Notes: generated by a model from the sequence alone, not told the origin. DNA of 64,000 nt from Laedolimicola sp934402125 (GCF_052065835.1 NZ_JBQHTG010000001.1:1012146-1076145); one strand, 5' to 3'. Counted from the first letter of the stretch, positions 1 to 7,681 are shown. Numbers and translations: made by a program.

Positions 1-871
1 CCGTCCACTCGGCGTTCTCACCTTCAGCAGCATGGAGCAGGTTCTCGGCAGTATCGCCCAGCTCGCCCAGAGCTTTGAACCACAACTTGGCGTGCTCCAT
101 CTCGTTCTGTGCAGTATGCAGGAACAGAGCAGCAATCTGCTCGTAACCGGCTTTCTTGGCTACTGAAGCAAAGTAAGTATATTTGTTGCGTGCCTGAGAT
201 TCACCAGCAAAGGCTTCCCACAGATTTTTCTCGGTTTTGGTGCCTGCATAGGGATTCTTTGCAGGAGCCGCAGCATCCTCAATCTTCACAAACTTGTCGG
301 CGGGCTGCTTGCAGATGGGGCACTTAAAATCAGGTGTCATAGGGCCTTCGTGAATGTAACCGCAGACTGTGCATTTCCATTTTTCCATTTTCTTTTCCTC
401 CGTTTTTTCATTGAATTGAATGTTTTTTAACAGGGATTCCACAGCATCCACAGGAATGCCGGGATACGTTTTAATACTTTCCAGAAACGATCTGGTGTTG
501 CTGCTCTGAGGCAGCATAAAGCCGGCTTCTCTGCACAGATCCTCAGCCATCAGGCGAGAGGATTTTTCCACAGCGACGCTCAAGACATCAGGAAGCTGCG
601 AAGCAATGTTCTCTGCATTGGCTTTGCTTTGAACTAAGCCACGAAGCGCTTCGACAACTTTTTCTTCTTTCGGCTGCTGCGGCGGCAGTTCTTTTGGAAC
701 CATAGAGATTGCAGAGGATGGACAGGCTTCGGCACAGGCACCGCAGCCGATACACTTTTCAGGATCAATGATGCTGTTCTCTGTATCAGTCGCTCCGGTT
801 GGGCAGACATAGAGGCAAAGGCAATCCTTGGTACATAAGCGAAGATTTCTTACTGCATATTTTTCAGCCAT
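1..871 (-). CDS. 4Fe-4S ferredoxin / reverse rubrerythrin fusion (3' end outside window)
   Basis: Open frame without stops from the ATG at 871 to the window edge (at least 290 residues). Residues 1-60 form a ferredoxin-like domain: an unusual first cysteine set (CTKDCLCLYVCP) and a canonical second one (CIGCGACAEACP). About 100 residues of helical linker follow. From residue 162 there is a rubredoxin domain with two CxxC pairs, then the start of a rubrerythrin four-helix diiron domain (FAGESQARNKY, NEMEHAK). Rubredoxin ahead of the diiron domain is the 'reverse rubrerythrin' order; such proteins reduce H2O2 or O2 in anaerobes. The ferredoxin module is inferred to feed electrons. It starts 2 bases after the preceding gene's stop, so it is probably cotranscribed. 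An internal Met at 388 has its own Shine-Dalgarno (GGAGG at 401-397), so a shorter rubrerythrin may also be made. Confidence 0.85.
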   Translation of the reverse strand, partial: MAEKYAVRNLRLCTKDCLCLYVCPTGATDTENSIIDPEKCIGCGACAEACPSSAISMVPKELPPQQPKEEKVVEALRGLVQSKANAENIASQLPDVLSVAVEKSSRLMAEDLCREAGFMLPQSSNTRSFLESIKTYPGIPVDAVESLLKNIQFNEKTEEKKMEKWKCTVCGYIHEGPMTPDFKCPICKQPADKFVKIEDAAAPAKNPYAGTKTEKNLWEAFAGESQARNKYTYFASVAKKAGYEQIAALFLHTAQNEMEHAKLWFKALGELGDTAENLLHAAEGENAEWT

Positions 872-873
872 AG

Positions 874-1503
874 TTATGCCCTCCCTTCCATTTTTTCAAA
901 TTTCCAACTGGGAACCTTACACACCGGACATAGCTCCGGTGCTATGTCACCAACATAGACAAAACCACAGACCGTGCAAACCCAGACACCGGTGTTTTCC
1001 AACATCTTGTCTCCCTCAGATTCATATCGAGTCAGCAGAGATTGGAGCATTCGGGTAACCTTTTCACTCCACACCTGACAGCGCAGACCACCCCGATCAG
1101 GCTTTTCACCGGCTATAGCATTGCCATAGGGATACCCTACAGACAAATCCTTGTCAATGAGTTCCAGCAGCTTGGCTGTGCTGGCCTCCTCGACGGGCGC
1201 AGCCTTGCTTCTGAAGAACTCTGCCAGTTTTCTGAAATCATCTGCCTGCTGGGGAAGATACTGCTTTTCGCAGCCACGGGCCAGATTGGAGCAGATGATG
1301 CTCATTTCCATGGGAGAGAGTTCCTTGTCCACATGGGGCTTTTCAAGGATCTCCTGGGACGCTGTTTTTTCATCTTTGGGTTTGAAAGCGTCTTTGCCTG
1401 CTTTACAGACAGGACACTTCCAATCGGCAGGTAGGTCTTCCCACTTGCCACCGACAGCTTCATCGTGGATATATCCACAAATGCCGCAAACATATTGTTT
1501 CAT
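874..1503 (-). CDS. Rubrerythrin-type protein with a rubredoxin domain at each end
   Basis: 209 residues. The N-terminus is a rubredoxin (CGICGY...CPVCK, residues 6-34). The middle is helical with rubrerythrin/ferritin-like character. A second rubredoxin closes the C-terminus (CTVCGF...CPVCK, about 175-198). The family carries electrons to diiron peroxidases in anaerobes. Here the middle region lacks obvious paired ExxH motifs (it has MSIICSNLARGCEKQ and EFFRSKA), so peroxidase activity is uncertain and an electron-carrier role is possible. The start follows AAGGAGG. The ferredoxin-rubrerythrin gene follows immediately. A 13-bp palindrome resembling those before the thioredoxin and SDR genes lies upstream (1556-1568). 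Confidence 0.8.
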   Translation of the reverse strand: MKQYVCGICGYIHDEAVGGKWEDLPADWKCPVCKAGKDAFKPKDEKTASQEILEKPHVDKELSPMEMSIICSNLARGCEKQYLPQQADDFRKLAEFFRSKAAPVEEASTAKLLELIDKDLSVGYPYGNAIAGEKPDRGGLRCQVWSEKVTRMLQSLLTRYESEGDKMLENTGVWVCTVCGFVYVGDIAPELCPVCKVPSWKFEKMEGRA

Positions 1504-1528
1504 AGGTTTTACCGCCTCCTTTATCTAT

Positions 1529-1568
1529 ATTTTATCAAATCACGACACATATTCCGTGACTTAATCAC
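1529..1568 (-). promoter_or_regulatory. Candidate Crp-type site and -10 box for the rubrerythrin operon
   Basis: GTGACTTAATCAC at 1556-1568 is a 13-bp imperfect palindrome with GTGA/TCAC arms. Its centre is 28 bases upstream of a TAAAAT -10 candidate (1534-1529). Two related sites (8050-8062, 9312-9324) lie 29 bases upstream of their -10 boxes. No good -35 is present, as expected for an activator-dependent promoter. Confidence 0.5.
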
Positions 1569-1573
1569 CTATT

Positions 1574-2344
1574 TCAGTCGCAGGAGTGATGGCCGCAGCC
1601 GTGGGAACCGCAAGAGTGACCTTCCCCATGGTGGTCGTGATGATCACACCGGACATTGGGGTTGAAGTCCAGCTCGCCTGCTGCCAGTGCTTCTGCTGCT
1701 GCATCAGCGTTGCCGGAAACACCACCATAAAGCCGGATACCCACATCGCTCAGTGCCATCTGGGCACCGCCGCCAATACCGCCGCAGATCAGGGCATCCA
1801 CCTTCAGTGCACTCAGGACGCCTGCCAGTGCACCATGTCCGCTGCCGCCAGCATCCACAACCTCAGACGAAATGATTTTTCCATCTTCCACATCGTAGAT
1901 TTTAAACTGTTCGGTGTGACCGAAGTGCTGAAAGATTTCTCCGTTTTCATAAGTGACTGCAATTCTCATAATATTATCTCCTTTCGGTTTTTCGTGCATC
2001 GGATGAATTTTTTGCTGATAGCAATTTTTGCACCCGTAGGCTGCGCTGTTTCCGCTGCAGAGTGTAAAATCCCCTCCCTCGATTCGCAGAGGAAGTCCCT
2101 CAACCAGCGCATCGGCCAATTTTTTGCGGGCAGCTGCATAAATCTGCTGAACCGTTGTTCTGGCAATACGCATATATTCTCCGCATTGCTCCTGAGAAAA
2201 ACCTTCACGGTCAATCAGGCGAATGGATTCATACTCATCCACATTCAGGACAATGGGAGTCAGTTCCTCGCCGCCACGAACCGGAACAAAACCATCATTA
2301 TCCGGCAAACAACAAACTTTTCTGCATTTTCTCGGTCTTGGCAT
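1574..2344 (-). CDS. DUF134 / NifX-like (dinitrogenase Fe-Mo cofactor-binding fold) fusion
   Basis: 256 residues. Residues 1-110 are a DUF134 domain (starts MPRPRKCRKVCCLP, with a helix-turn-helix-like segment EYMRIARTTVQQIY) followed by cysteines. From Met126 there is a NifX/NifB-type domain (RIAVTYENGEIFQHFGHTEQF; GGIGGGAQMAL). The last 25 residues are packed with His and Cys and probably bind metal. In the family the C-terminal fold binds Fe-S or Fe-Mo precursors, but no nitrogenase genes are present, so the role here is unknown. Met126 (codon at 1969) is preceded 8 bases upstream by AAGGAG, so the NifX part may also be made alone. It diverges from the Crp-like gene. Confidence 0.85.
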   Translation of the reverse strand: MPRPRKCRKVCCLPDNDGFVPVRGGEELTPIVLNVDEYESIRLIDREGFSQEQCGEYMRIARTTVQQIYAAARKKLADALVEGLPLRIEGGDFTLCSGNSAAYGCKNCYQQKIHPMHEKPKGDNIMRIAVTYENGEIFQHFGHTEQFKIYDVEDGKIISSEVVDAGGSGHGALAGVLSALKVDALICGGIGGGAQMALSDVGIRLYGGVSGNADAAAEALAAGELDFNPNVRCDHHDHHGEGHSCGSHGCGHHSCD

Positions 2345-2389
2345 AGATTCACCTCCATATTATTTTCGGCATATGCCATTTATACGACC

Positions 2390-2455
2390 ATTGTACATCT
2401 CCTTTTCCTATATGTCAACGGAATTATTGACATATGCTATAAATTATTTTATACT
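2390..2455. promoter_or_regulatory. Divergent back-to-back promoters for the NifX-like and Crp-like genes
   Basis: Rightward: TTGACA (2427-2432), 17-bp spacer, TATACT (2450-2455). Leftward: TTGACA (2418-2413), 17-bp spacer, TACAAT (2395-2390). The two -35 boxes form an inverted repeat, TATGTCAA - 8 bases - TTGACATA (2411-2434), so RNA polymerase binding is likely mutually exclusive and one regulator could control both. Confidence 0.75.
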
Positions 2456-2479
2456 ATGTGTATTCAAGGAGGTGTACCC

Positions 2480-3139
2480 ATGGATTTTTCATCCTATTTT
2501 CCAATTTGGAACAAACTGACACCGACCCAGCAGCAGATTTTGGAGCGAAATGCAGTTTTACGAAAAGTGGACAAAGGGACCGTGATTCATAATGGAACTG
2601 TGGAGTGTACTGGTCTTCTGCTGGTAAGAAGCGGACAGCTTCGTGCCTATATTCTTTCCGATGAAGGACGAGAGATTAGCCTCTATCGTTTGTTTGATCG
2701 GGATATTTGCCTGTTTTCCGCCTCCTGTATGATGAACAGTATTCAGTTTGAGATTACCATTGAGGCGCAGAAGGATACCACGATGTGGGTTATTTCTGCT
2801 GACACTTATCAGCACATTATGAAAGAGTCTGCTGTGGTAGCTAATTTTACCAACGAAATTATGGCAACCCGTTTTTCTGAGGTTATGTGGCTCATGGAGC
2901 AGATCATGTGGAAAAGTTTTGATAAAAGGTTGGCAGGATTTCTGCTGGAGGAATGCGGCTTAGAGGGAACAAATATCCTCAAGATTACCCATGAAACCAT
3001 TGCGAGCCACATGGGTACCGCCCGTGAGGTAGTTACCCGAATGCTTCGCTATTTCCAGAACGAGGGTATGGTGAAGCTGGCGCGGGGCACCGTGGAGATT
3101 TGTGAAGAAAGGAGATTGCAGGAACTTTCTGATACATAG
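2480..3139 (+). CDS. Crp/Fnr-family transcriptional regulator
   Basis: 219 residues starting at ATG 2480, 5 bases after a strong AAGGAGGTG; upstream in-frame codons are antisense to the neighbouring gene and are not coding. Residues 1-130 form a cyclic-nucleotide-binding-like beta barrel with RSGQLRAYILSDEGREISLYRL. A dimerisation helix follows, then a winged helix-turn-helix (about 169-197). The recognition helix contains R182-E183-V-V-T186-R187, close to the R-E-x-x-G-R set with which E. coli CRP reads GTGA. There is no N-terminal Fnr iron-sulfur cysteine cluster, though Cys43, 77, 83 and 159 could sense redox. It is the likely binder of the GTGA-N5-TCAC sites nearby. Confidence 0.9.
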   Translation: MDFSSYFPIWNKLTPTQQQILERNAVLRKVDKGTVIHNGTVECTGLLLVRSGQLRAYILSDEGREISLYRLFDRDICLFSASCMMNSIQFEITIEAQKDTTMWVISADTYQHIMKESAVVANFTNEIMATRFSEVMWLMEQIMWKSFDKRLAGFLLEECGLEGTNILKITHETIASHMGTAREVVTRMLRYFQNEGMVKLARGTVEICEERRLQELSDT

Positions 3140-3155
3140 AAGACCTGTATCGTTG

Positions 3156-3911
3156 ATGATGAAAATCATATTGCTCACCGCCCTCGGCGTTGGGGGCGCG
3201 ACCATTTTTGGAAGTCTCATTGGCTTTGTCTTTCGGAATATCTCCCACAAATTCTCCGACATAGTGCTGTCCTTTGCGGCAGGTGTTATGCTGTCTGCGG
3301 CTGTACTGGGACTGATTCTGCCATCTCTCAATTATGGCGGAACCCATGGGATCCTCGTTTCCATCATCGGGATCTTTACTGGGGCGGTGTGCCTGAATCT
3401 CATTGATAAGCTGGTTCCCCACCTGCATAGGCTGGTGGGAACCGATACGGAAACACATCGCAGCACCAACCTTGACAAGGTATTGCTGTTTGTCACAGCC
3501 ATCGCAATCCATAACCTGCCGGAGGGGATTGCCGCCGGTGTCAGCTTTGGAAGTGAAGACACGGCGCAGGCGATGATGATCGCCTGCGGTATCGCCCTGC
3601 AGAACATCCCCGAAGGCATGGTGATCATTGCGCCCATGCTGGCAGCAGGCGTATCCCCGGTAAAAACCTTTGTCTGCGCCATGGTGACCGGGCTGATCGA
3701 AGTCGTCGGTACGCTTCTGGGATATTGGGCCGTAAGCATTGCTTCGGCCATTCTCCCCTTTGCTCTGGCCTTTGCGGGAGGAACCATGCTCTATGTCATC
3801 AGCGATGAAATGATTCCCGAAACCCATGCCCACGGCAGCGAGACCGGAGCAACCTATGCGCTCCTGGCCGGATTCTGTGTGATGCTGGTCAGTGATTTCT
3901 TTTTGGGGTAA
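3156..3911 (+). CDS. ZIP-family metal transporter
   Basis: About 251 residues with roughly eight membrane segments. The two ZIP signatures are present: HNLPEG (119-124) and QNIPEG (149-154), which line the metal path in transmembrane helices 4 and 5. Family members take up Zn2+, Mn2+ or Fe2+. The start is ambiguous: ATG codons at 3156 and 3159 begin at the first hydrophobic helix, while a GTG at 3102 overlaps the upstream gene. It follows the Crp-like gene by 16 bases and is probably cotranscribed. Confidence 0.88.
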   Translation: MMKIILLTALGVGGATIFGSLIGFVFRNISHKFSDIVLSFAAGVMLSAAVLGLILPSLNYGGTHGILVSIIGIFTGAVCLNLIDKLVPHLHRLVGTDTETHRSTNLDKVLLFVTAIAIHNLPEGIAAGVSFGSEDTAQAMMIACGIALQNIPEGMVIIAPMLAAGVSPVKTFVCAMVTGLIEVVGTLLGYWAVSIASAILPFALAFAGGTMLYVISDEMIPETHAHGSETGATYALLAGFCVMLVSDFFLG

Positions 3912-3960
3912 AGTGTGATTCAGATGTTTGAAATGTTTGCTGCAGTCAGAGGATGAAAAT

Positions 3961-4004
3961 CCGCCGCATCTCTACCAAAATTGTTGGAGAGATGCGGCGG
4001 ATGT
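3961..4004. terminator. Bidirectional intrinsic terminator
   Basis: A perfect 13-bp stem (3961-3973 with 3988-4000) plus an extra 4-bp upper helix lies between two convergent genes. It is flanked by T/A-rich sequence (ATGTTTATTT rightward). Confidence 0.75.
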
Positions 4005-5696
4005 TTATTTGTCCATGCCGCAGGCGGTAGCCGATTCAATGAGGCAGCGGTCATGTATCACCGCGTCGTAGAACCGGAAGCCGCCGGAGAAGTTATAACA
4101 GTCAAAGCCGTTTCCGGCCAGGATACGACAGGCAATGTAGCTGCGCAGACCGCTCTGACAGATGACGTAGACAGGCTTACGCTTATCCAGCTCACCCAGC
4201 CGCTCCCGCAGCTCGTCCACCGGGATGTTAAAGAAGCCGTCAATGTGTCCGTGTGCGAATTCTTCCACAGTGCGGGTGTCCAACAGAGTTACGCTTCCGT
4301 CACGAGGAAGACGATCTGCATCTTCCAGATGCCATTGTTTCAGAACACCGTTTGCGATATTCTCAACCATAAAGCCAGCCATATTTACCGGGTCTTTCGC
4401 AGAGGAATAAGGCGGTGCGTAGGCCAGATCCAGATCCCTCAGTTCCGTGGCTTTCATTCCTGCCCGGATAGCGGTGGCCAGCACATCAATGCGCTTATCC
4501 ACACCTTCATAGCCTACGATCTGCGCACCCAGCAGGCGGTAAGTCGCCTTTTCAAAGACCACCTTCATTGTCATGACTTTCCCGCCGGGGTAGTAACCTG
4601 CATGGCTCATGGGCGACAGGATAACCGTATCAACATCCAGCCCTGTTTTTCTGGCGTTGGTCTCATTTACGCCGGTAGTAGCGGCAGTCATGCCGAAGAT
4701 CTTGATGACACTGCTGCCTTGGGAGCCGGTATAATGGCTGTCTCCGCCACAGATGTTGTCCGCAGCGATTCGTCCCTGTTTATTGGCAGGGCCAGCCAAA
4801 GAGATCAGAGCATCCTGCCCGGTGACGAAGTGCTTCACCTGCACCGCATCGCCCACGGCATAGATGTCGGAAATGGAGGTTTCCATTCGGTCATTGACCA
4901 CAATACTTCCTTTAATACCCAGTTCCAACCCGGCATCCTTTGCAAGGGTGGTTTCGGGAGAAACACCAATGGCCAGGATTACCATATCCGCATGGAGAGG
5001 CTGTTCGTCTTTCAGCAGCACATCCACGCCGCCGTCCCTTTCCTCAAACCCTTCTACGGTATGACCAAGTGCCAGCTTTACACCGTGCTTGCGCATTTCA
5101 TTATGGATGAAAGAAGCCATATCGGCATCAAAGGGATTCATAAGCTGTTTTGGACGCTGGACAATGGTGACATCCATCCCCAGCTCTCGCAGGTTTTCTG
5201 CCAGCTCCAATCCAATGAAGCCACCACCTGCCAGTACAGCGGATTTGGGATGGTTTGCATTGATGTAATCCTTGATGCAGAAGGTATCTTCAACAGTGCG
5301 CAGGGTAAACAGCTTATCAAGACCTACACCGGGAAGCCGGGGCTGGGTAGGCTTGGCTCCGGGAGAGAGAATCAGCTTGTCATAGCTCTCCTCGAACTCC
5401 TCACCGGTTTCCAGATTTTTCACGGAAACGGTTTTTTCTTCAGGATGAATCGCTGTGACCTCATGACGCACCTTCATGTTCACACGGAACCGGGAGAAGA
5501 AGCTTTCCGGGGTCTGGAGGGTCAGATCCGACCGTTCGGTAATCACATCACCGATATAGTATGGCAGACCACAGTTGGCATAGGAGATATACCCCGAGCG
5601 CTCAAAAACTACGATTTCTGCCTGCTCATTCAGTCTGCGAATACGGGCGGCAGCGGTAGCACCGCCTGCCACACCGCCTACAATGACAACTTTCAT
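4005..5696 (-). CDS. CoA-disulfide reductase-like FAD/NAD(P)H oxidoreductase with C-terminal rhodanese domain
   Basis: 563 residues starting at ATG 5696 behind GGAAAGGTGG. N-terminal FAD-binding motif VVIVGGVAGG. Cys42 in SYANCGLPYY matches the single redox cysteine of CoA-disulfide reductases and NADH oxidases. An NAD-binding motif follows (AVLAGGGFIGLELAE) and an FAD motif (DIYAVGDAV). The last 100 residues are a rhodanese domain with active-site loop CQSGLRS. Family members with this architecture reduce CoA disulfides, persulfides or polysulfide using NADH. It lies directly after a (broken) rhodanese gene and downstream of thioredoxin, fitting sulfane-sulfur or disulfide stress handling. 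The substrate is inferred. Confidence 0.9.
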   Translation of the reverse strand: MKVVIVGGVAGGATAAARIRRLNEQAEIVVFERSGYISYANCGLPYYIGDVITERSDLTLQTPESFFSRFRVNMKVRHEVTAIHPEEKTVSVKNLETGEEFEESYDKLILSPGAKPTQPRLPGVGLDKLFTLRTVEDTFCIKDYINANHPKSAVLAGGGFIGLELAENLRELGMDVTIVQRPKQLMNPFDADMASFIHNEMRKHGVKLALGHTVEGFEERDGGVDVLLKDEQPLHADMVILAIGVSPETTLAKDAGLELGIKGSIVVNDRMETSISDIYAVGDAVQVKHFVTGQDALISLAGPANKQGRIAADNICGGDSHYTGSQGSSVIKIFGMTAATTGVNETNARKTGLDVDTVILSPMSHAGYYPGGKVMTMKVVFEKATYRLLGAQIVGYEGVDKRIDVLATAIRAGMKATELRDLDLAYAPPYSSAKDPVNMAGFMVENIANGVLKQWHLEDADRLPRDGSVTLLDTRTVEEFAHGHIDGFFNIPVDELRERLGELDKRKPVYVICQSGLRSYIACRILAGNGFDCYNFSGGFRFYDAVIHDRCLIESATACGMDK

Positions 5697-5697
5697 A

Positions 5698-6022
5698 TTA
5701 TCGTTCCACCTTTCCTGCATAAGCGGAAATTCCGCCTATGTTTTTCACGTTGGTATAACCCAGCTGCTGCAAAACAGCAGCTGCCTGGCGGCTTCTTGCA
5801 CCACTGAGACAGTGTACAAAGATGGGGGTAGCTTTATTGTCAATCATGCCAGCCACTTTGTCAATGAATGGACTGCAAAGGAATATTTTTACTGCCGGGG
5901 ATATGCCCCTGCCGGTATTCGTCGGGGGTGCGAACATCCAGCAGGACTGCGCCATCCGTAGTGCTATATTCTTTGACACCCTGATTGATGTCAGGGCCTT
6001 TCAGAAAATCGAAGAATCTCAT
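5698..6022 (-). pseudogene. Single-domain rhodanese disrupted by a 4-bp tandem duplication
   Basis: The first half (MRFFDFLKG..., ILLDVRTPDEYRQGHIPGSKNIPL) and the second half (IFVHCLSGARSRQAAAVLQQ, active-site loop CLSGARS) are both intact rhodanese sequence but in different frames. The switch occurs at 5863-5870, where AATG appears twice in tandem. Removing one copy restores a continuous rhodanese of about 107 residues reading through SIDKVAG. As read, translation stops right after the duplication, before the catalytic cysteine. It may be a recent mutation, a strain polymorphism, a slippage-reversible state or a sequencing error. It ends just before the CoA-disulfide-reductase-like start. 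Confidence 0.8.
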
Positions 6023-6034
6023 CTTTGCACCTGT

Positions 6035-6049
6035 TATGAAGTGACCTCC
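6035..6049 (+). repeat. Left terminal inverted repeat of the IS110-family element
   Basis: TATGAAGTGACCTCC, perfect 15-bp complement of 7659-7673. Confidence 0.85.
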
Positions 6050-6100
6050 TGTCAAGATTTAATTCGAGGAAATCACAACCATTTTCCTTTCCTAATTTTT

Positions 6101-6428
6101 AACACTGGGTACAGAGGCAGGGCCTCAGATCTAACAGTCCCCGGCCTTGGCCACTCTGTTATTCGTGGATTGGTTACCTACAGGTCAATGGTCCGCCGTG
6201 AATCTTGCCGTCTCCTAGCGTGAATCAAAATATGTAAATATAGTGTCAACAGAGGTGCGTCGCAAATAATTCGGACCTAAGAGTTCTCCAAGCCCCTGCC
6301 TCTGCATCCAGTGTTAGTTTTGTTATGCAGATGATATCTGATAAAATCAGATAAATCTGCTTAATTACCTTCTTGATATTCAGATGTATCTGTCATAGGC
6401 CTTGCCGCAACGCGGTGCGAAGTAGCCT
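6101..6428 (-). ncRNA. Candidate IS110 bridge RNA
   Basis: This is the non-coding region downstream of the transposase. Several nested helices are visible: a 22-bp arm pair (6101-6122 with 6294-6315, two non-Watson-Crick positions); an inner 7-bp pair (6154-6160 with 6248-6254) enclosing a large loop; a nested hairpin (6327-6360, two inverted-repeat pairs); and a stem with internal loops (6397-6428). IS110 enzymes use such an RNA with loops that pair to target and donor DNA. In the large loop, AGGAGAC (6216-6210, minus strand) is identical to the flank beside one end of the element, and ACCTGT (6185-6180) is complementary to the flank beside the other end. Boundaries are inferred. Confidence 0.5.
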
Positions 6429-6453
6429 TGACTGATGCAGATGAATATCATAC

Positions 6454-7569
6454 TCACGAAATATTTCCAGTTGCCATTCCCCACATAAAACAAGCTAATT
6501 CTCTTGCTATCGCTGTAGTTGCAACATTTCTATTCATTCCTTTGCTTAGAGTCATCTTGTAAAATCGTCTTCTGAGTCTTTCGTTTGCCTTATCAGCATA
6601 TGCTATTACTTCTGCGGAGCATCCTTTTTGCCTTTCCTTTAATGCAAGTGATTTGTGTCCCACATTTCCTCGACTGTAGCTTTGAGCAGCTTCAACCATT
6701 AATCGTCTAAGATGACTACTACCTGCCTTAGTAATACTATATCTGTTGGTACTATCACCGCTGGAATTCTCACTTGGAACCAGTCCTAAGAAACCAGCAA
6801 ACTTTGGTGCCTTTTCAAATCTGTTAAAGTCCCCTATCTCAGCAACCATTGATAGCGCTGTATGAGTCTTGATTCCAAGAAAGCACCCCATGTTCTTAAC
6901 TTTCTCTTTATACTTCTCACCAGAAGCAAGTTCTTCAATACGGTTATCTAATCTCTCGATCTTTTCGGTAAGATACTCATATGTTACGAGATATTCAGAG
7001 AGAGTTTCTTTATCTAATCCTTTTAAATCCAATGACTTAAGCCATTTCATATGAGCTATAGTCCAGTAGGTTTTTCCGCCTTCGAATTTTTTGCCCTGAC
7101 GAAGTACAAATGCAAGTATCTGCTGCTTGATTTTCTTAAGCATAAGCTTTTGATCATCACGCATTCTGATATATTCTTTTACAGAGTTGTCTTCATCATC
7201 AGGAACATACACTTCACTGTAAGTATGAAACGCTAAACATCTGGCGATGTTTGCTGCATCTCGCTTATCAGTTTTCACATGGCTTGTATTTGTGATAGCC
7301 ATTGTAGTTGGTGCAAGAATCTTGCAATCCACCTCATGCTCTCTAAGCTGGTGATAAAGTGAATATCCTAGGCATCCTGCCTCATATCCACAAACAAAAG
7401 CTACTTCTCCTTCATATCTGCTACGCATTGATTCCATATATTTAAGAACCAATTTGTAATCTGACGGTATCGTCTGTTTATACTCAACCTTATCGGTATC
7501 GTAGCAATAACAGCATAAAGTATAACTTTCCTTATGGACATCCATTCCAACATAAACTATAGTATTCAT
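6454..7569 (-). CDS. IS110-family transposase (DEDD recombinase)
   Basis: 371 residues. The N-terminal DEDD (RuvC-like) domain starts at MNTIVYVGMDVHK with catalytic Asp10, continues with Glu in CGYEAG, and has KTDKRDA near residue 100. A coiled helical middle follows. The C-terminal transposase-20 domain (GIKTHTALSMVAEIGDFNRF, FAGFLGLVPSENSSG) carries the serine used for strand exchange. The frame is intact with no stops, so the element may be active. The start is close to the 5' end of the element, leaving only about 90 bp before the terminal repeat. Confidence 0.93.
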   Translation of the reverse strand: MNTIVYVGMDVHKESYTLCCYCYDTDKVEYKQTIPSDYKLVLKYMESMRSRYEGEVAFVCGYEAGCLGYSLYHQLREHEVDCKILAPTTMAITNTSHVKTDKRDAANIARCLAFHTYSEVYVPDDEDNSVKEYIRMRDDQKLMLKKIKQQILAFVLRQGKKFEGGKTYWTIAHMKWLKSLDLKGLDKETLSEYLVTYEYLTEKIERLDNRIEELASGEKYKEKVKNMGCFLGIKTHTALSMVAEIGDFNRFEKAPKFAGFLGLVPSENSSGDSTNRYSITKAGSSHLRRLMVEAAQSYSRGNVGHKSLALKERQKGCSAEVIAYADKANERLRRRFYKMTLSKGMNRNVATTAIARELACFMWGMATGNIS

Positions 7570-7658
7570 ATGTGGCCTCCTTATTGTATGCGGTAATCCC
7601 TGTTACCATTAATCTCAACAATTAATAGATTACAGGTAAATCCACGAATCTACAATCT

Positions 7659-7673
7659 GGAGGTCACTTCATA
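7659..7673 (-). repeat. Right terminal inverted repeat of the IS110-family element
   Basis: GGAGGTCACTTCATA, perfect complement of 6035-6049; it lies 8 bases from the thioredoxin stop codon. Confidence 0.85.
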
Positions 7674-7681
7674 TTGTCTCC

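Larger units (their letters stand above)
6035..7673 (-). mobile_element. IS110-family insertion sequence, IS1111-like layout
   Basis: One transposase gene bounded by 15-bp perfect inverted repeats (TATGAAGTGACCTCC at 6035-6049 and its complement at 7659-7673). It has a short 5' end (about 90 bp) and a long non-coding 3' end (about 400 bp) that is strongly structured. Subterminal inverted repeats with the long non-coding part downstream of the transposase are typical of the IS1111 subgroup. No target duplication is visible, as expected for IS110 enzymes. It separates thioredoxin from the rhodanese / CoA-disulfide reductase genes. The exact ends are uncertain by a few bases. Confidence 0.85.

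Noticed and set aside
1586..2479. Long in-frame upstream extension of the Crp-like protein
   Set aside because: It runs antisense through the DUF134-NifX gene; the strong AAGGAGGTG and family length place the start at 2480.
3981..5807. 608-codon open frame on the + strand
   Set aside because: It is antisense to the flavoprotein gene, whose FAD, NAD and rhodanese motifs are all intact; the frame has no recognisable protein features.
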